Shown: positions 7,508 through 15,687 of the stretch, in pieces | Numbering within the stretch: the first letter of the stretch is position 1 | Layout of the letters: the number at the start of each line of letters is the position of its first letter | Source of the DNA: an uncultured Peptococcaceae bacterium | GTDB taxonomy: Bacteria; Bacillota; Peptococcia; Peptococcales; Peptococcaceae | Assembly (NCBI GenBank): GCA_949743265.1 | Contig: CATJSX010000042.1 | Location: 1 to 41,873, forward strand | Direction: 5' to 3' | DNA length: 41,873 bases | Notes under the pieces: generated by a model | What the model saw: the letters and a program-made list of their open reading frames with translations, nothing else | What the model was told of the DNA's origin: nothing | The model's database searches: none | Program-made: the position numbers and the translations under genes

Positions 7508-8745
7508 TATTGATATAATGGAAAACGATCAGTCAATGCCTTAACCATCGTTTTAGCTTGTTGAGGATTTTTATCCAATAAAATGACCTTGAAGATCTCA
7601 GCAATTTCTGCCATTTCGTTCTCTTTCATTCCTCGTGTGGTTACTGCTGGTGTTCCTACGCGAACGCCGCTAGTCACGGAAGGTTTTTCTGTTTCAAAAG
7701 GAATGGTGTTTTTATTGACGGTGACGTTAGCATCGTCCAGCATTTTTTCCGCTTCTTTACCAGTCAACCCTTTTGATTTAACGTCAATAAGCATCAGATG
7801 GTTGTCAGTACCGCCGCTGACCAAACGGAATCCCATATCTTGCAAGGCTTTTGCCAGTGCTTGGGCATTATTCACAATCTGCTGCTGATAAACTTTAAAT
7901 TCTGGCTGCAAAGCTTCATGGAAAGCAACAGCTTTAGCGGCAATAACATGCATCAGCGGTCCACCTTGCGTACCAGGGAATACAGCTTTATCAATCGCTT
8001 TGGCAAATTCTTCTTTGCAAAGAATCATTCCGCCTCTGGGACCACGTAATGTTTTATGCGTCGTTGTGGTAACAAAATGCGCATAATCAACAGGATTCTG
8101 ATGCAATCCAGCTGCCACAAGACCGGCAATATGTGCCATATCGACCATTAAATAAGCGCCTACTTCATCGGCAATTTCTCTAAAGCGTTTAAAATCTAAT
8201 TTACGAGGATAAGCACTAGCACCGGCAACAATCATTTTTGGTTTGACGGCTTTAGCTTTTTCCAATACTTTATTGTAATCCAGCATTTCTGTATCTTTTT
8301 CAACACTGTAAGCATCAAAATTGAAATACGTACCAGAAATATTGACTGGACTGCCATGGGTCAAATGGCCGCCATGGCTCAAATCCATGCCTAAAACCGT
8401 ATCGCCTGGTTTTAGCATGGCAAAATAAACCGCCATATTAGCGTTAGCACCGCAATGAGGCTGAACGTTGGCGTGTTCAGCGTTAAACAATTTTTTAGCG
8501 CGAGCAATAGCCAAATCTTCGGCAATATCGACGAATTCACAGCCGCCGTAATACCGTTTTCCCGAATACCCTTCGGCATATTTATTCGTCAATACAGAAC
8601 CTTGTGCTGCCATAACAGCCGGTGAAACAAAGTTTTCAGAAGCAATCAGCTCAATTTTCTGCTGTTGTCTGCTTTTTTCCTTAAAAATCGCTTCTGCCAG
8701 CTCCGGGTCAACCGGCGCTACTAATGTTTTGATATAATCTTCCAT
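7507..8745 (-). CDS. glyA: Serine hydroxymethyltransferase
   Basis: This 412-residue PLP enzyme interconverts serine and glycine with tetrahydrofolate, feeding one-carbon units to purines, thymidylate and methionine. Clear family text includes [17 protein letters not shown] near residue 30, [13 protein letters not shown], and the PLP-lysine motif [15 protein letters not shown] near residue 225. The start MEDYIKT (8745) has AAGGAG about 10 bases upstream; the longer ORF to 8844 would run into the preceding gene. It is the last gene of the sua5-ywlG-glyA operon, 43 bases after ywlG, matching the B. subtilis order. Confidence 0.96.
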   Translation of the reverse strand: MEDYIKTLVAPVDPELAEAIFKEKSRQQQKIELIASENFVSPAVMAAQGSVLTNKYAEGYSGKRYYGGCEFVDIAEDLAIARAKKLFNAEHANVQPHCGANANMAVYFAMLKPGDTVLGMDLSHGGHLTHGSPVNISGTYFNFDAYSVEKDTEMLDYNKVLEKAKAVKPKMIVAGASAYPRKLDFKRFREIADEVGAYLMVDMAHIAGLVAAGLHQNPVDYAHFVTTTTHKTLRGPRGGMILCKEEFAKAIDKAVFPGTQGGPLMHVIAAKAVAFHEALQPEFKVYQQQIVNNAQALAKALQDMGFRLVSGGTDNHLMLIDVKSKGLTGKEAEKMLDDANVTVNKNTIPFETEKPSVTSGVRVGTPAVTTRGMKENEMAEIAEIFKVILLDKNPQQAKTMVKALTDRFPLYQ

Positions 8746-8788
8746 GTGATCAACTCTCCTTAAAAATGATTGAATTTCAAAATAAACA

Positions 8789-9352
8789 TCAACAGCCCAA
8801 CGCCGACTCAACGTCAAGACTGTATTTGGCACGCTCGCCGCCAATGAGTTTAGGGCGAGTATAAGCGGCGTTTAATCTCGCTTCTCCCAGTGTGCGGCTG
8901 GATAAACGCAACGGCACAGCTACTGACCGCAAATGCATACCAATTAACGTTTCGCCAATATCCCAACCGCCATGAGCCTGAATCGTTTCACAAAGACAAG
9001 GCTCAGACAAATGACGATACGCATAAGATGCCATAGCGCCGCCGGCGTGGTCATGAGGAACTGCCGATACTTCTTCTAAATGATAATATTCCATGATTTC
9101 GCGATTTACCACCAAAGCGCGGTTTAAATGTTCGCAACACTGAAAAGCCAAATAAAGACCATGCGCTTTTGCCAAAGGATACAGTCCGTCAAAAATAGCG
9201 GCGGCAATGGCGCTGCTGCCATTTTTGCCAATACTGCCACCAGCGACTTCGCTGGTAGAGCAACCAATAACGATAATATCGTTAGGGTGGAAATAATCTT
9301 TGCTCAAAAATTCTTCAAATAAACGGTGAGTTTGCTCTTGCAGCTCGTTCAT
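8789..9352 (-). CDS. ywlG: TIGR01440/UPF0340 family protein (YwlG-like)
   Basis: The 187-residue protein belongs to the YwlG family, recognised by [14 protein letters not shown] near residues 30-43, [13 protein letters not shown] and [12 protein letters not shown]. Its molecular function is not established. It is conserved between rpiB and glyA in many firmicutes, and the same order is kept here. Its ATG overlaps the rpiB stop codon by 4 bases (ATGA), indicating translational coupling. The compact size, Cys/His clusters (CCEH) and glycine-rich loops suggest an enzyme, but I do not claim a reaction. Confidence 0.88.
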   Translation of the reverse strand: MNELQEQTHRLFEEFLSKDYFHPNDIIVIGCSTSEVAGGSIGKNGSSAIAAAIFDGLYPLAKAHGLYLAFQCCEHLNRALVVNREIMEYYHLEEVSAVPHDHAGGAMASYAYRHLSEPCLCETIQAHGGWDIGETLIGMHLRSVAVPLRLSSRTLGEARLNAAYTRPKLIGGERAKYSLDVESALGC

Positions 9353-9810
9353 TGTTTTTGCGCCTCTCTTTGCTGAATCTGCTCAATTTTATCTATTCTA
9401 CGCTGGTGGCGTCCTCCTTCAAAGTCAGTAGTCAGCCAAATATCAACGATATCCAGCGCTAAGCCTTGTCCAACAACTCGTTGACCGAGCGTCAAAATAT
9501 TAGCGTCATTATGTTGGCGGCTGGCATGAGCTGAAAACGTATCATGACATAAAGCGGCTCTGATGCCAGCAACTTTATTAGCGGCAATCCCGATGCCAAT
9601 ACCTGTGCCGCAAATCAATATGCCCCGTTCAAATTGACCGTCGGCAACCGCTTCGGCAACCGCTTCGGCAATATCGGGATAATCGCAAGAGTCTTCGGAA
9701 AACGTACCGAAGTCTTTCAATAAATATCCCTTGTTTTCTAAATGAGCTATGACAGCGCTTTTTAATTGAAAACCGCCATGATCACAGCCAATGGCAATAG
9801 TATACATCAT
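9349..9810 (-). CDS. rpiB: Ribose-5-phosphate isomerase B
   Basis: This 153-residue enzyme interconverts ribose-5-phosphate and ribulose-5-phosphate in the pentose phosphate pathway. RpiB/LacAB motifs are present: IGCDHGGFQLK at the start, CDYPD near residue 43, the catalytic Cys in CGTGIGIGIAANKVAG near residues 67-82, and HNDANILTLGQRVVG. A start at either of two adjacent ATG codons is possible; the first (9810) overlaps the stop codon of the preceding phosphatase gene by one base (TAATG), and AGGAGA lies upstream. RpiB is ywlF in the Bacillus version of this operon. Confidence 0.95.
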   Translation of the reverse strand: MMYTIAIGCDHGGFQLKSAVIAHLENKGYLLKDFGTFSEDSCDYPDIAEAVAEAVADGQFERGILICGTGIGIGIAANKVAGIRAALCHDTFSAHASRQHNDANILTLGQRVVGQGLALDIVDIWLTTDFEGGRHQRRIDKIEQIQQREAQKQ

Positions 9811-10499
9811 TATCTCTCCTTTTGTGTCAGTTTATCGAAAATCGCCTTGATGCTTTCTGCCAAAACGTCGTAGCACTGCTGATAATCGTCCAAACTCCCA
9901 CCGAAAGGATCGGGAATTTCCAAGGCTTTCAGCTGATCGTCAACCGCTTTAATGGCTGTTTCAGATGGTTCTAACAAAGCGGACAACTCTTGATCTAAAA
10001 CGGCAAATTGTTTATCAGCCTCTGTTTGATCCATTTTTGCCAACGCATCCAACTGTTTCAAAACTTCTTGGTGCTCAAGAATAAATTTTTCCCGCAAAAT
10101 GTTATATTCGCCGAACAGTTGATTCAGCTGATAAAGCAGTTCATTAGCGTTTTGGCCATATTCATACTCTTTCAAAAGAAACGTTTTATCGATTGCCACA
10201 GGATTTAAAGCGCCAAGTAATCGTTTGTGATCATTGGTCATGGTCAAAATAAGATCAGCGCCTGTCAATAATTCTGGACTAACTTGCTGAGAACGAAAAT
10301 CCGTTAAATCAACGTCATGAGCTTGAACGACCAGAAGCGCATTAGCGGAAGCAGGCGCACCATCTGTAGCACAAGTACCGGCAGACGCTACTTTGATTTG
10401 ACCATAGCGATGGGGATCGCTTTTAATCAGCTGCTTGGCAATAGCCTGTGCCATCGCGCTACGACAAGTATTGCCCGTACAAACGAATAAAATATTCAT
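9810..10499 (-). CDS. ywlE: Low-molecular-weight phosphatase of the protein-arginine-phosphatase (YwlE) type with a helical insertion
   Basis: The P-loop VCTGNTCRS (residues 6-14) is that of LMW phosphatases. The Thr after Asn is the residue that in YwlE selects phospho-arginine over phospho-tyrosine, where classical tyrosine phosphatases have Ile. The general-acid Asp is in IPDPFGGS (Asp near residue 197). At 229 residues it is far longer than the usual 150 or so. The excess lies between TFLLKEY (residue 112) and IPDP (194): roughly 80 residues, Gln/Glu/Leu-rich and predicted helical, inserted just before the general-acid loop. In Bacillus YwlE opposes the McsB kinase that tags proteins for ClpCP. 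Position between sua5 and rpiB supports the ywlE call. Confidence 0.85.
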   Translation of the reverse strand: MNILFVCTGNTCRSAMAQAIAKQLIKSDPHRYGQIKVASAGTCATDGAPASANALLVVQAHDVDLTDFRSQQVSPELLTGADLILTMTNDHKRLLGALNPVAIDKTFLLKEYEYGQNANELLYQLNQLFGEYNILREKFILEHQEVLKQLDALAKMDQTEADKQFAVLDQELSALLEPSETAIKAVDDQLKALEIPDPFGGSLDDYQQCYDVLAESIKAIFDKLTQKER

Positions 10500-11536
10500 A
10501 TTTTTTTCACCTCGTTGTCACTATTGGACACTTGAGCAGCCGCTTTATTCAACCGATTGGCAACTGCTCTTCCGATACCTTCATTAGGAAATGCTTCTGT
10601 ATAAATCACCTCTGCCGTCGTATCATCAAAATAGCGCAAAGCAGCAAATAAATGACGGGCTATATCATTCAATTTTTGGCGGCTGCCGATAATCTGCACC
10701 GGTACAGTGGCGGGCAATAGAGGAAGCAGTGATAACGTTTCCTCAGAAATCATCAAACCAATTGTAACGCTATCATCTGCTAATGCTGCTGTAATAGTTT
10801 GAGCAGCTTCGTATTCATTTTGACCAGCAATGCGTACTTCGGCTTTTGGCGCATAGTGCTTATACTTCATGCCGGGCGCTTTGGGTTGATTATCATCGCC
10901 AGAACAAAACGCAACTGTACCAATAACACTTTCCAGCTGTTCTTTGGTAATAGCGCCCGGACGCAGGATTACTGGTACTGCTGCGGTCATATCAACCACC
11001 GTTGATTCTAAACCAATACTGGTTTCACCACCGTCAATAATACCTGCAATTTTGCCAGATAAATCATGCCAAACATGCTCGGCACTGGTAGGACTGGGAC
11101 GTCCAGAAGTATTGGCGCTGGGAGCGGCAATAGGCAGATCAGCCAACGCCAACAATTTAAGCGCTGTTGGATGATTTGGCATACGCACCGCTACTGTAGC
11201 CAACCCGCCGCTGACGCATAGAGGCACGGCAGAACTTTTGGGCAAAATGAGCGTCAATGGTCCGGGCCAAAAGCGTTCCATTAACGACTGAGCTTTAGGT
11301 GGAATAACGCTTGTCAATAAATCCAGCTGTTTTTGATCGTAAATATGTACAATCAAAGGATTATCACTGGGACGACCTTTAGCTTGATAAATGGCTTTAG
11401 CTGCATGATCATCAAGCGCATTAGCGCCCAAACCGTAAACGGTTTCAGTAGGAAAAGCCACCAGCTGACCATTTTGCAAACATTGCGCCGCCACAAGCAA
11501 ATCGCTCTCGTTATCAGCTTGCCAGCGTACGGTCAC
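10496..11536 (-). CDS. ywlC: L-threonylcarbamoyladenylate synthase (Sua5/YwlC type)
   Basis: This 346-residue enzyme makes threonylcarbamoyl-AMP from threonine, bicarbonate and ATP for the t6A37 modification of tRNAs decoding ANN codons. The N-terminal YrdC domain has GQLVAFPTETVYGLGANA, KGRPSDNPL and APSANTSGRPSPT; after about residue 220 (SGDDNQPKAPGMKYKHYAPK) comes the extra Sua5 domain found in the long form. The start is the GTG at 11536, overlapping the previous stop (GTGA), with AAAGGAGG upstream; the ATG at 11560 lies before that binding site. The 3' end overlaps the phosphatase start by 4 bases. Confidence 0.94.
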   Translation of the reverse strand: MTVRWQADNESDLLVAAQCLQNGQLVAFPTETVYGLGANALDDHAAKAIYQAKGRPSDNPLIVHIYDQKQLDLLTSVIPPKAQSLMERFWPGPLTLILPKSSAVPLCVSGGLATVAVRMPNHPTALKLLALADLPIAAPSANTSGRPSPTSAEHVWHDLSGKIAGIIDGGETSIGLESTVVDMTAAVPVILRPGAITKEQLESVIGTVAFCSGDDNQPKAPGMKYKHYAPKAEVRIAGQNEYEAAQTITAALADDSVTIGLMISEETLSLLPLLPATVPVQIIGSRQKLNDIARHLFAALRYFDDTTAEVIYTEAFPNEGIGRAVANRLNKAAAQVSNSDNEVKKI

Positions 11537-12177
11537 TGATCCTCTGCCTCCTTTAAACAAGTTAGCAATTTCTCTACTCTGGTTTTACACCCTTCTGCTC
11601 CAACATAGATTAAAATATCGTTAGCTTCAATCCGATCATCAGGAGAAGGCGCCAAATACTCTTCACCATTTCGTTCAATAGCTAAAACCGTAGCGCCAGT
11701 TTTATTGCGGAAATCAATTTCCCCCAAACTTTTGCCCACCAACGGCGATTCTGCCGAAACAAAAATATCATCGACACGCGGCAATAAATTGATCATACGT
11801 GAAGTATAAGAAAGGATTTTCTTAATCTGCTGCTCAATCTCTTCGTCAAGCGCTCGTCTTTTAGTCAATAATTCAGCAAATTCCTGCTGTGCAATCATCA
11901 AACCTTTGCGCTGATTAAAATTTTCCACATAATCTAGCGCTTTTTGCTGGTTGGTAACGGATATGCCGCGACCAGCTTCTACCTGAACAATGCGCATGGA
12001 CTGCAAAAGCGCAACGGCGCGTCTGATTGTTTCTGGCGATACATTATACTGACCTGCCAACACCGAACGGCCATAAAGTTTGTCCCCTACCGCATATTCA
12101 TTGCGAGCGATTTTGGCAGCAATATCAACTGCAATTTGCTCATAACGGGCAAATTCGTGAATATCTCGATTTCCCAC
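11533..12177 (-). CDS. GntR-HTH plus RCK_C (TrkA-C) regulator, BusR-like
   Basis: The product (214 residues from this start) has three parts: a GntR-type winged helix (about residues 1-75: IAAKIARNEYAVGDKLYG, SPETIRRAVALL), a coiled-coil linker (about 80-125), and an RCK_C/TrkA-C domain to the end (ESPLVGKSLGEIDFRNKTG, APSPDDRIEANDILIYVG). This is the architecture of BusR, a repressor of osmolyte uptake in lactococci and streptococci whose RCK_C domain binds cyclic di-AMP. Binding here is inference. Starts at 12186, 12180 and 12177 are all GTG; GAGG (12189-12186) is best spaced for 12177 or 12180. It is the first gene of the operon, directly behind a strong promoter. Confidence 0.78.
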   Translation of the reverse strand: MGNRDIHEFARYEQIAVDIAAKIARNEYAVGDKLYGRSVLAGQYNVSPETIRRAVALLQSMRIVQVEAGRGISVTNQQKALDYVENFNQRKGLMIAQQEFAELLTKRRALDEEIEQQIKKILSYTSRMINLLPRVDDIFVSAESPLVGKSLGEIDFRNKTGATVLAIERNGEEYLAPSPDDRIEANDILIYVGAEGCKTRVEKLLTCLKEAEDQ

Positions 12178-12219
12178 CACTGACACCTCGTTTCCTTAAA
12201 AATCATTTAGTTAATTTCC

Positions 12220-12248
12220 ATTATACCGATAAGTTGCGCATAGTTCAA
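12220..12248 (-). promoter_or_regulatory. Sigma-A promoter of the BusR-like/sua5/glyA operon
   Basis: On the minus strand TTGAAC (12248-12243), a 17-base spacer and a perfect TATAAT (12225-12220) lie about 40 bases upstream of the first gene. This is the only clear promoter for the six-gene operon down to glyA. Confidence 0.75.
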
Positions 12249-12337
12249 TCAGCTTAGATAAAAAAATTCTTAATGATTAACGCCTTATCCCCACAAGAGC
12301 GTTGTACGTATTTAAATAAATCGCTCTTAAAATGAAT

Positions 12338-12369
12338 AAAAAAAGACCGCGATACTATTCGTTCGCGGT
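12338..12369 (-). terminator. Intrinsic terminator, minus strand
   Basis: ACCGCGA (12346-12352) pairs with TCGCGGT (12363-12369); the plus-strand A run at 12338-12344 gives a T tract on the minus strand. It probably ends the transcript of the DUF6514 gene upstream on the same strand. The 210 bases between that gene and the terminator show no convincing gene. Confidence 0.65.
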
Positions 12370-12580
12370 TGAAAAGTTATACCCATCTGCCAACAACAAA
12401 ACCGAAATGACCGATCTGCTTGCTTTATGATGCCGGTATGCACTAAAGTAAGCGTTTTTGGTCTTTTGCGTTTGGCGAAAACTTTAGAAGCGAAAACTGC
12501 CGATAAGCCAAATCGTTTTCGCTTATTCATACTACTCATGCACAATCAACAGATAAATCATTCAAATTTACAGCTAAAAA

Positions 12581-12784
12581 TTAACAACTAAGAAAATCTT
12601 CAATAACATCCATAATATGAATACAATCGAGCTTTAGCATATTACATAAAGCAACTAATTGCTCTATGGCATTCTTTTCCAAAGAAATGTCATTGATCTG
12701 GTCGTTATTCCAGCTGATCCCATAAGAAACATAATAATTTCCTTCAACATAATGGGTATTGCTTGTCAGTTGGTATAAATTCAT
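12581..12784 (-). CDS. DUF6514-like small protein
   Basis: The 67-residue product begins MNLYQLTSN, with AGGGGAG 6 bases before the ATG; a longer ORF to 12805 has no binding site. The text YGISWNNDQINDISLEKNAI then LVALCNMLKLDCIHIMDVIEDFL resembles the DUF6514 family of clostridial and related bacteria: a small beta region followed by a helix carrying the conserved L-V-x-L-C-N and V-I/V-E-D-F-L patterns. The function of the family is unknown. It is monocistronic, preceded by an unusual hairpin-rich non-coding stretch and followed by a terminator. Confidence 0.6.
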   Translation of the reverse strand: MNLYQLTSNTHYVEGNYYVSYGISWNNDQINDISLEKNAIEQLVALCNMLKLDCIHIMDVIEDFLSC

Positions 12785-12853
12785 AGAATACTCCCCTTTC
12801 GTCATACATTTGCGAAACCAATTTTTATGCTAGATTTATTTATGCCCAATGAA

Positions 12854-12881
12854 AAAAACTTACAAAAATCTGTAAGTTTTT
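12854..12881. terminator. Symmetrical terminator-like hairpin upstream of the DUF6514 gene
   Basis: AAAAACTTACA (12854-12864) and TGTAAGTTTTT (12871-12881) form a perfect 11-bp stem with a 6-base loop and T runs on both strands. On the minus strand it sits about 70 bases before the DUF6514 start, so it may end a leader or small RNA rather than a gene. Confidence 0.65.
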
Positions 12882-12911
12882 CAGCATGAAAAACCCAACT
12901 GTTTTCGAATA

Positions 12912-12954
12912 AAAAGAACTTGTTGCTGATAGCAATTATTTTACCGTCAGCAAC
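12912..12954 (-). terminator. Second terminator-like hairpin, minus strand
   Basis: GTTGCTGA (12922-12929) pairs with TCAGCAAC (12947-12954); on the minus strand the stem is followed by AAGTTCTTTTT. No gene upstream on that strand explains it. Confidence 0.45.
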
Positions 12955-13190
12955 GTGGCATGTCTTCTCACGCCCGCTGTTTAAAAGGGATTTTGTTCAT
13001 GCTTTGTACAACGACAGGAAGTTACTTGTATACTATCCTACATTTTTACGGAAAAATCAAGTCCTATAGCAAATTTTTTACAATTTTTTTGGTTATTTTT
13101 GGTTAATAGTTCATTTTAAACTGGCTTTGCCAACGATTTAAAGAAAATAACTAGCGTCAAGAAAGACTCAATGATATAATTGAAATGATA
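12955..13190. other. Non-coding region, possible small RNA (minus strand) and promoter of the L7/L12-like gene
   Basis: No ORF with a ribosome binding site is present. On the minus strand the sequence from about 13040 down to the hairpins at 12954-12912 could be a short RNA. On the plus strand TATAAT at 13175-13180 is a likely -10 for the gene at 13214, although the -35 is poor. Confidence 0.3.
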
Positions 13191-13213
13191 TTTTACGGCA
13201 AGGAGGAATTGAT

Positions 13214-13555
13214 GTGAAAAAACGGTTTATGTTCGCTGTATCAATAGCCACTATCGGTGTAGGTCTATTGATGCGACAAACGACAACGACCAAACAATCA
13301 AAATCAATCGTTTTGATCAGCGGTAACGATCCGGCCTTCGATGCGGCAATGCACAATGTTTTTCTGTTGAAACGAGTCGATCCAGATAAACCTGTCAGTA
13401 CCATTAAAGCTATCCATGATTTCACCAACGCGCCGTTAGAGCAAGTCAAAATATTAGTCCAACATGGTGGTTATATTTGTGGTTTATCTGACGATGACAA
13501 AGAATTGCTAAAGGTTCAGCTTGAAACATTAGGCTGTTTGGTGGAATTAAAATAG
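13214..13555 (+). CDS. Membrane-anchored protein with ribosomal L7/L12 C-terminal-like domain
   Basis: This 113-residue protein starts at a GTG 7 bases after AGGAGG (13201-13206). Residues 1-20 are a hydrophobic segment with two Lys and one Arg near the start (signal anchor). After a short linker, residues 30-113 resemble the L7/L12 C-terminal domain: an early beta strand, STIKAIHDFTNAPLEQVKIL (matching the I-K-x-V-R-x-I-T-x-L-x-L-x-E-A-K pattern), then DKELLKVQLETLGCLVELK, matching the closing helix-strand E-x-L-K-x-x-L-E-x-x-G-A-x-V-E-L-K. In L7/L12 this surface binds translation factors; stand-alone membrane versions have no assigned role. It is monocistronic and ends in a long perfect palindrome. 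Confidence 0.6.
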   Translation: MKKRFMFAVSIATIGVGLLMRQTTTTKQSKSIVLISGNDPAFDAAMHNVFLLKRVDPDKPVSTIKAIHDFTNAPLEQVKILVQHGGYICGLSDDDKELLKVQLETLGCLVELK

Positions 13556-13607
13556 TTTCAAAAAAATACGCTATTCACTTTAGTGAATAGCGTATTTTTT
13601 TGAAACT
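13554..13607. terminator. Perfect 26-bp inverted repeat terminator
   Basis: The arms 13554-13579 and 13582-13607 are perfectly complementary with only TT between them; seven-base A and T runs lie inside the arms. It begins within the stop codon of the L7/L12-like gene and can terminate from either side. Confidence 0.8.
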
Positions 13608-13761
13608 AGAAATTTTTACACAGCCGTCTTTTTATCGAGTTTTAAAAATTTTGCTCAAATAAGGGAACAGCAATACGATATATAGACAAATATGCGCCTA
13701 TCCGCTTCTAAATCACTCTGTAACACATGCGCTTGCTAAATAAATCGTTCGCGCATTATGA

Positions 13762-14532
13762 TCAACTAATTTCTCCATGCCACTGCACTTTTTGAAATTT
13801 CTCAATAAAATCTATGCAAAATTGGGCGGTAGCTTCCAACATTTCTTGACCCCAAATGGCATTAGCAGTAGTTGGATGGTCTGACCCAAACCACCCTGGC
13901 GGAGCATATTGAACGACATCGCGAGGAACATTGACGCTAATACCATTACAAAGCACATTGCTGCCGCGATCATAAGTCAGCTGGTCAGACAAATCCTGCG
14001 GCGTATAATCGCAAAAAAAGTCCATCTTAACCAACGCGGGATCAATGGCCATCATTGCCGCCGTTTCTTCTCCAGCGCCATGACCACCTCTCCAAGCGGG
14101 ATTCAAATCTCCAGCAATTACCCACCAATCCAAAATAGCGCACAAAGCGCCTTGCGGCGCCATTTCCAAGCCAATACGATTCAAAGCTGGATCATTACCG
14201 CCATGACCATTCAAAAAAACGAATTTGCGCGCACCATGATGATAAAAATCATCGACTACTTTTTTCATAACCATATACAGCCCGTCAAGCCCAATAGAAA
14301 CCGTACCGGGAAAACTAAGATGATGATCAGCAACCCCAAAGGGCATAGTCGGCGCAAAAGCGACATCCAATTTTTCTGCCATTAAATCAACCAAATAACT
14401 GGGAATAATCCCATCCGTACCTAGCGCTAGATGAGAACCGTGATTTTCCAAACTGCCTACAGGTAGAACGACTAAATCACGGCGAGCGAAATAATCTTTG
14501 GCTTCCAGCCAAGTACTATGTGCTAATTTCAT
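13762..14532 (-). CDS. Creatininase-family amidohydrolase
   Basis: This 256-residue protein has the creatininase-family metal ligands: SLENHGSHLALGTD near residues 28-41 (Glu, His, Asp), FLNGHGGND near 112-120 and GHGAGEETA near 151-159 (His, Glu). Family members hydrolyse cyclic or linear C-N amide bonds (creatinine, formamide intermediates, mycofactocin or pyrroloquinoline maturation), so the substrate cannot be read off. The ATG at 14532 follows AGGAGGT; an in-frame codon at 14550 lies before this site. The gene starts 18 bases after the isoaspartyl dipeptidase gene, forming a two-gene operon, which hints at sequential hydrolysis of an amide or peptide taken up by the divergent permease. 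Confidence 0.85.
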   Translation of the reverse strand: MKLAHSTWLEAKDYFARRDLVVLPVGSLENHGSHLALGTDGIIPSYLVDLMAEKLDVAFAPTMPFGVADHHLSFPGTVSIGLDGLYMVMKKVVDDFYHHGARKFVFLNGHGGNDPALNRIGLEMAPQGALCAILDWWVIAGDLNPAWRGGHGAGEETAAMMAIDPALVKMDFFCDYTPQDLSDQLTYDRGSNVLCNGISVNVPRDVVQYAPPGWFGSDHPTTANAIWGQEMLEATAQFCIDFIEKFQKVQWHGEIS

Positions 14533-14550
14533 AAACGAACCTCCTATCAT

Positions 14551-15687
14551 TTAAAACGATTCAAATAATCCCTTAACCAACAGCTCTTTATGCAGCATCA
14601 TTAACTGCCCTTTGGCAATAACCGTATCAATCTGGTTATGCTCGTCCAAAATAACCACATCGCCATCACTGCCTACGGCAATAGCGCCTTTTTGCGGATA
14701 CAGTTTCAACGCATGGGCAACATTGCTCGTCGCTACAGACAACGCATCAGCAAATGACAGCCCTTGCTCTACGGTTAACGCCATGATAGTTTGGTAAAGC
14801 GTATCCATTTTAGCGGCAGTAATACCAATAATTTCTTTTTTCTCATTCCAAACCGGTTGACTGCCATTAGCGTCAGAACTAAGCGTTATCTGTGACAAAG
14901 ATGTTTCAGTCAAATAACCAGCCAAAGTGGTAGCAGCTTCTTTAGGGTCACGACCGCTGGTAAAATCAAGATAGCCACCACGAGCAGCGAACTCTCTAGC
15001 GCCTGGCGTATGATTTCTAATATGGGTCGGACGAAAATGAGCAATAGGTAGCTCGGTTTCATTAAGAATATCCAAAACCATTTGCAATCCTTGCGGTTCG
15101 CTGCCAGTATGTAAATGCACTATGCCCGCTTTTTTGCTGATCAGCGACGCTACACGAACTTGTGAAACCAAACGAATTAAAGACTCTTTCGTCAAATGCG
15201 GTCCGCGATGGTCAGAAATTGCCAGCTTAACCCCTAACACTTCACTAATATAGAGAATATCTTTGTAGACATCGCCGCTAATTGTGGGCGAGGGATAATC
15301 ATAAGCGCCGGTCAGACAATAAGCAGTAATGCCTTCTTCATTGAGCGCTTTGGTCTTAGCCACTAAATTTTCTACGCTGCGAGTTTGAGAATCAGTACCC
15401 AAAAGCCCGACAACGGTAGTCACGCCCGCTTTAATACAATCCGACAATTTCAACTCCGGCACGCGACTGGCAAAGCCGCTTTCACCACCGCCGCCGGTGA
15501 TATGAACGTGTTGATCAATCAAACCCGGTATACAGCGACAGCCTTTTCCATCAATAACCGAAACATCATCAAAAGGCAACGCATTGTCGATATTGCCAAT
15601 AGCAGCAATTTTGTCATTGACAATAAGAACATCCTGATTGTGCGCATATTCCGGCGTATAAAGTTCAACATTTTTGATCAGCAGCAT
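14551..15687 (-). CDS. iadA: Isoaspartyl dipeptidase (beta-aspartyl peptidase)
   Basis: The 378-residue protein is an amidohydrolase-superfamily metalloenzyme close to IadA in length (390 in E. coli). GLIDQHVHITGGGGESG (residues 56-72) supplies the HxH metal pair and the glycine loop typical of IadA; VVGLLGTDSQTRS, HLHTGSEPQGL and TLSSDANGSQP provide further ligands, the last including the catalytic Asp. IadA cleaves beta-Asp-X dipeptides from damaged proteins. AAGGAAGG lies 10 bases before the ATG. It is the first gene of a two-gene operon with the creatininase-family gene and is divergent from an SLC13-type permease. Confidence 0.88.
   Translation of the reverse strand: MLLIKNVELYTPEYAHNQDVLIVNDKIAAIGNIDNALPFDDVSVIDGKGCRCIPGLIDQHVHITGGGGESGFASRVPELKLSDCIKAGVTTVVGLLGTDSQTRSVENLVAKTKALNEEGITAYCLTGAYDYPSPTISGDVYKDILYISEVLGVKLAISDHRGPHLTKESLIRLVSQVRVASLISKKAGIVHLHTGSEPQGLQMVLDILNETELPIAHFRPTHIRNHTPGAREFAARGGYLDFTSGRDPKEAATTLAGYLTETSLSQITLSSDANGSQPVWNEKKEIIGITAAKMDTLYQTIMALTVEQGLSFADALSVATSNVAHALKLYPQKGAIAVGSDGDVVILDEHNQIDTVIAKGQLMMLHKELLVKGLFESF

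Noticed and set aside
9128-11539. Plus-strand ORFs opposite the sua5-glyA operon
   Set aside because: Shadow frames of well-identified genes, without start signals.
12327-12545. Minus-strand ORF of 72 residues between the DUF6514 gene and the operon promoter
   Set aside because: It has no ribosome binding site, reads straight through an intrinsic terminator and has composition unlike a protein of this organism. More likely the 3' untranslated part of the DUF6514 transcript.
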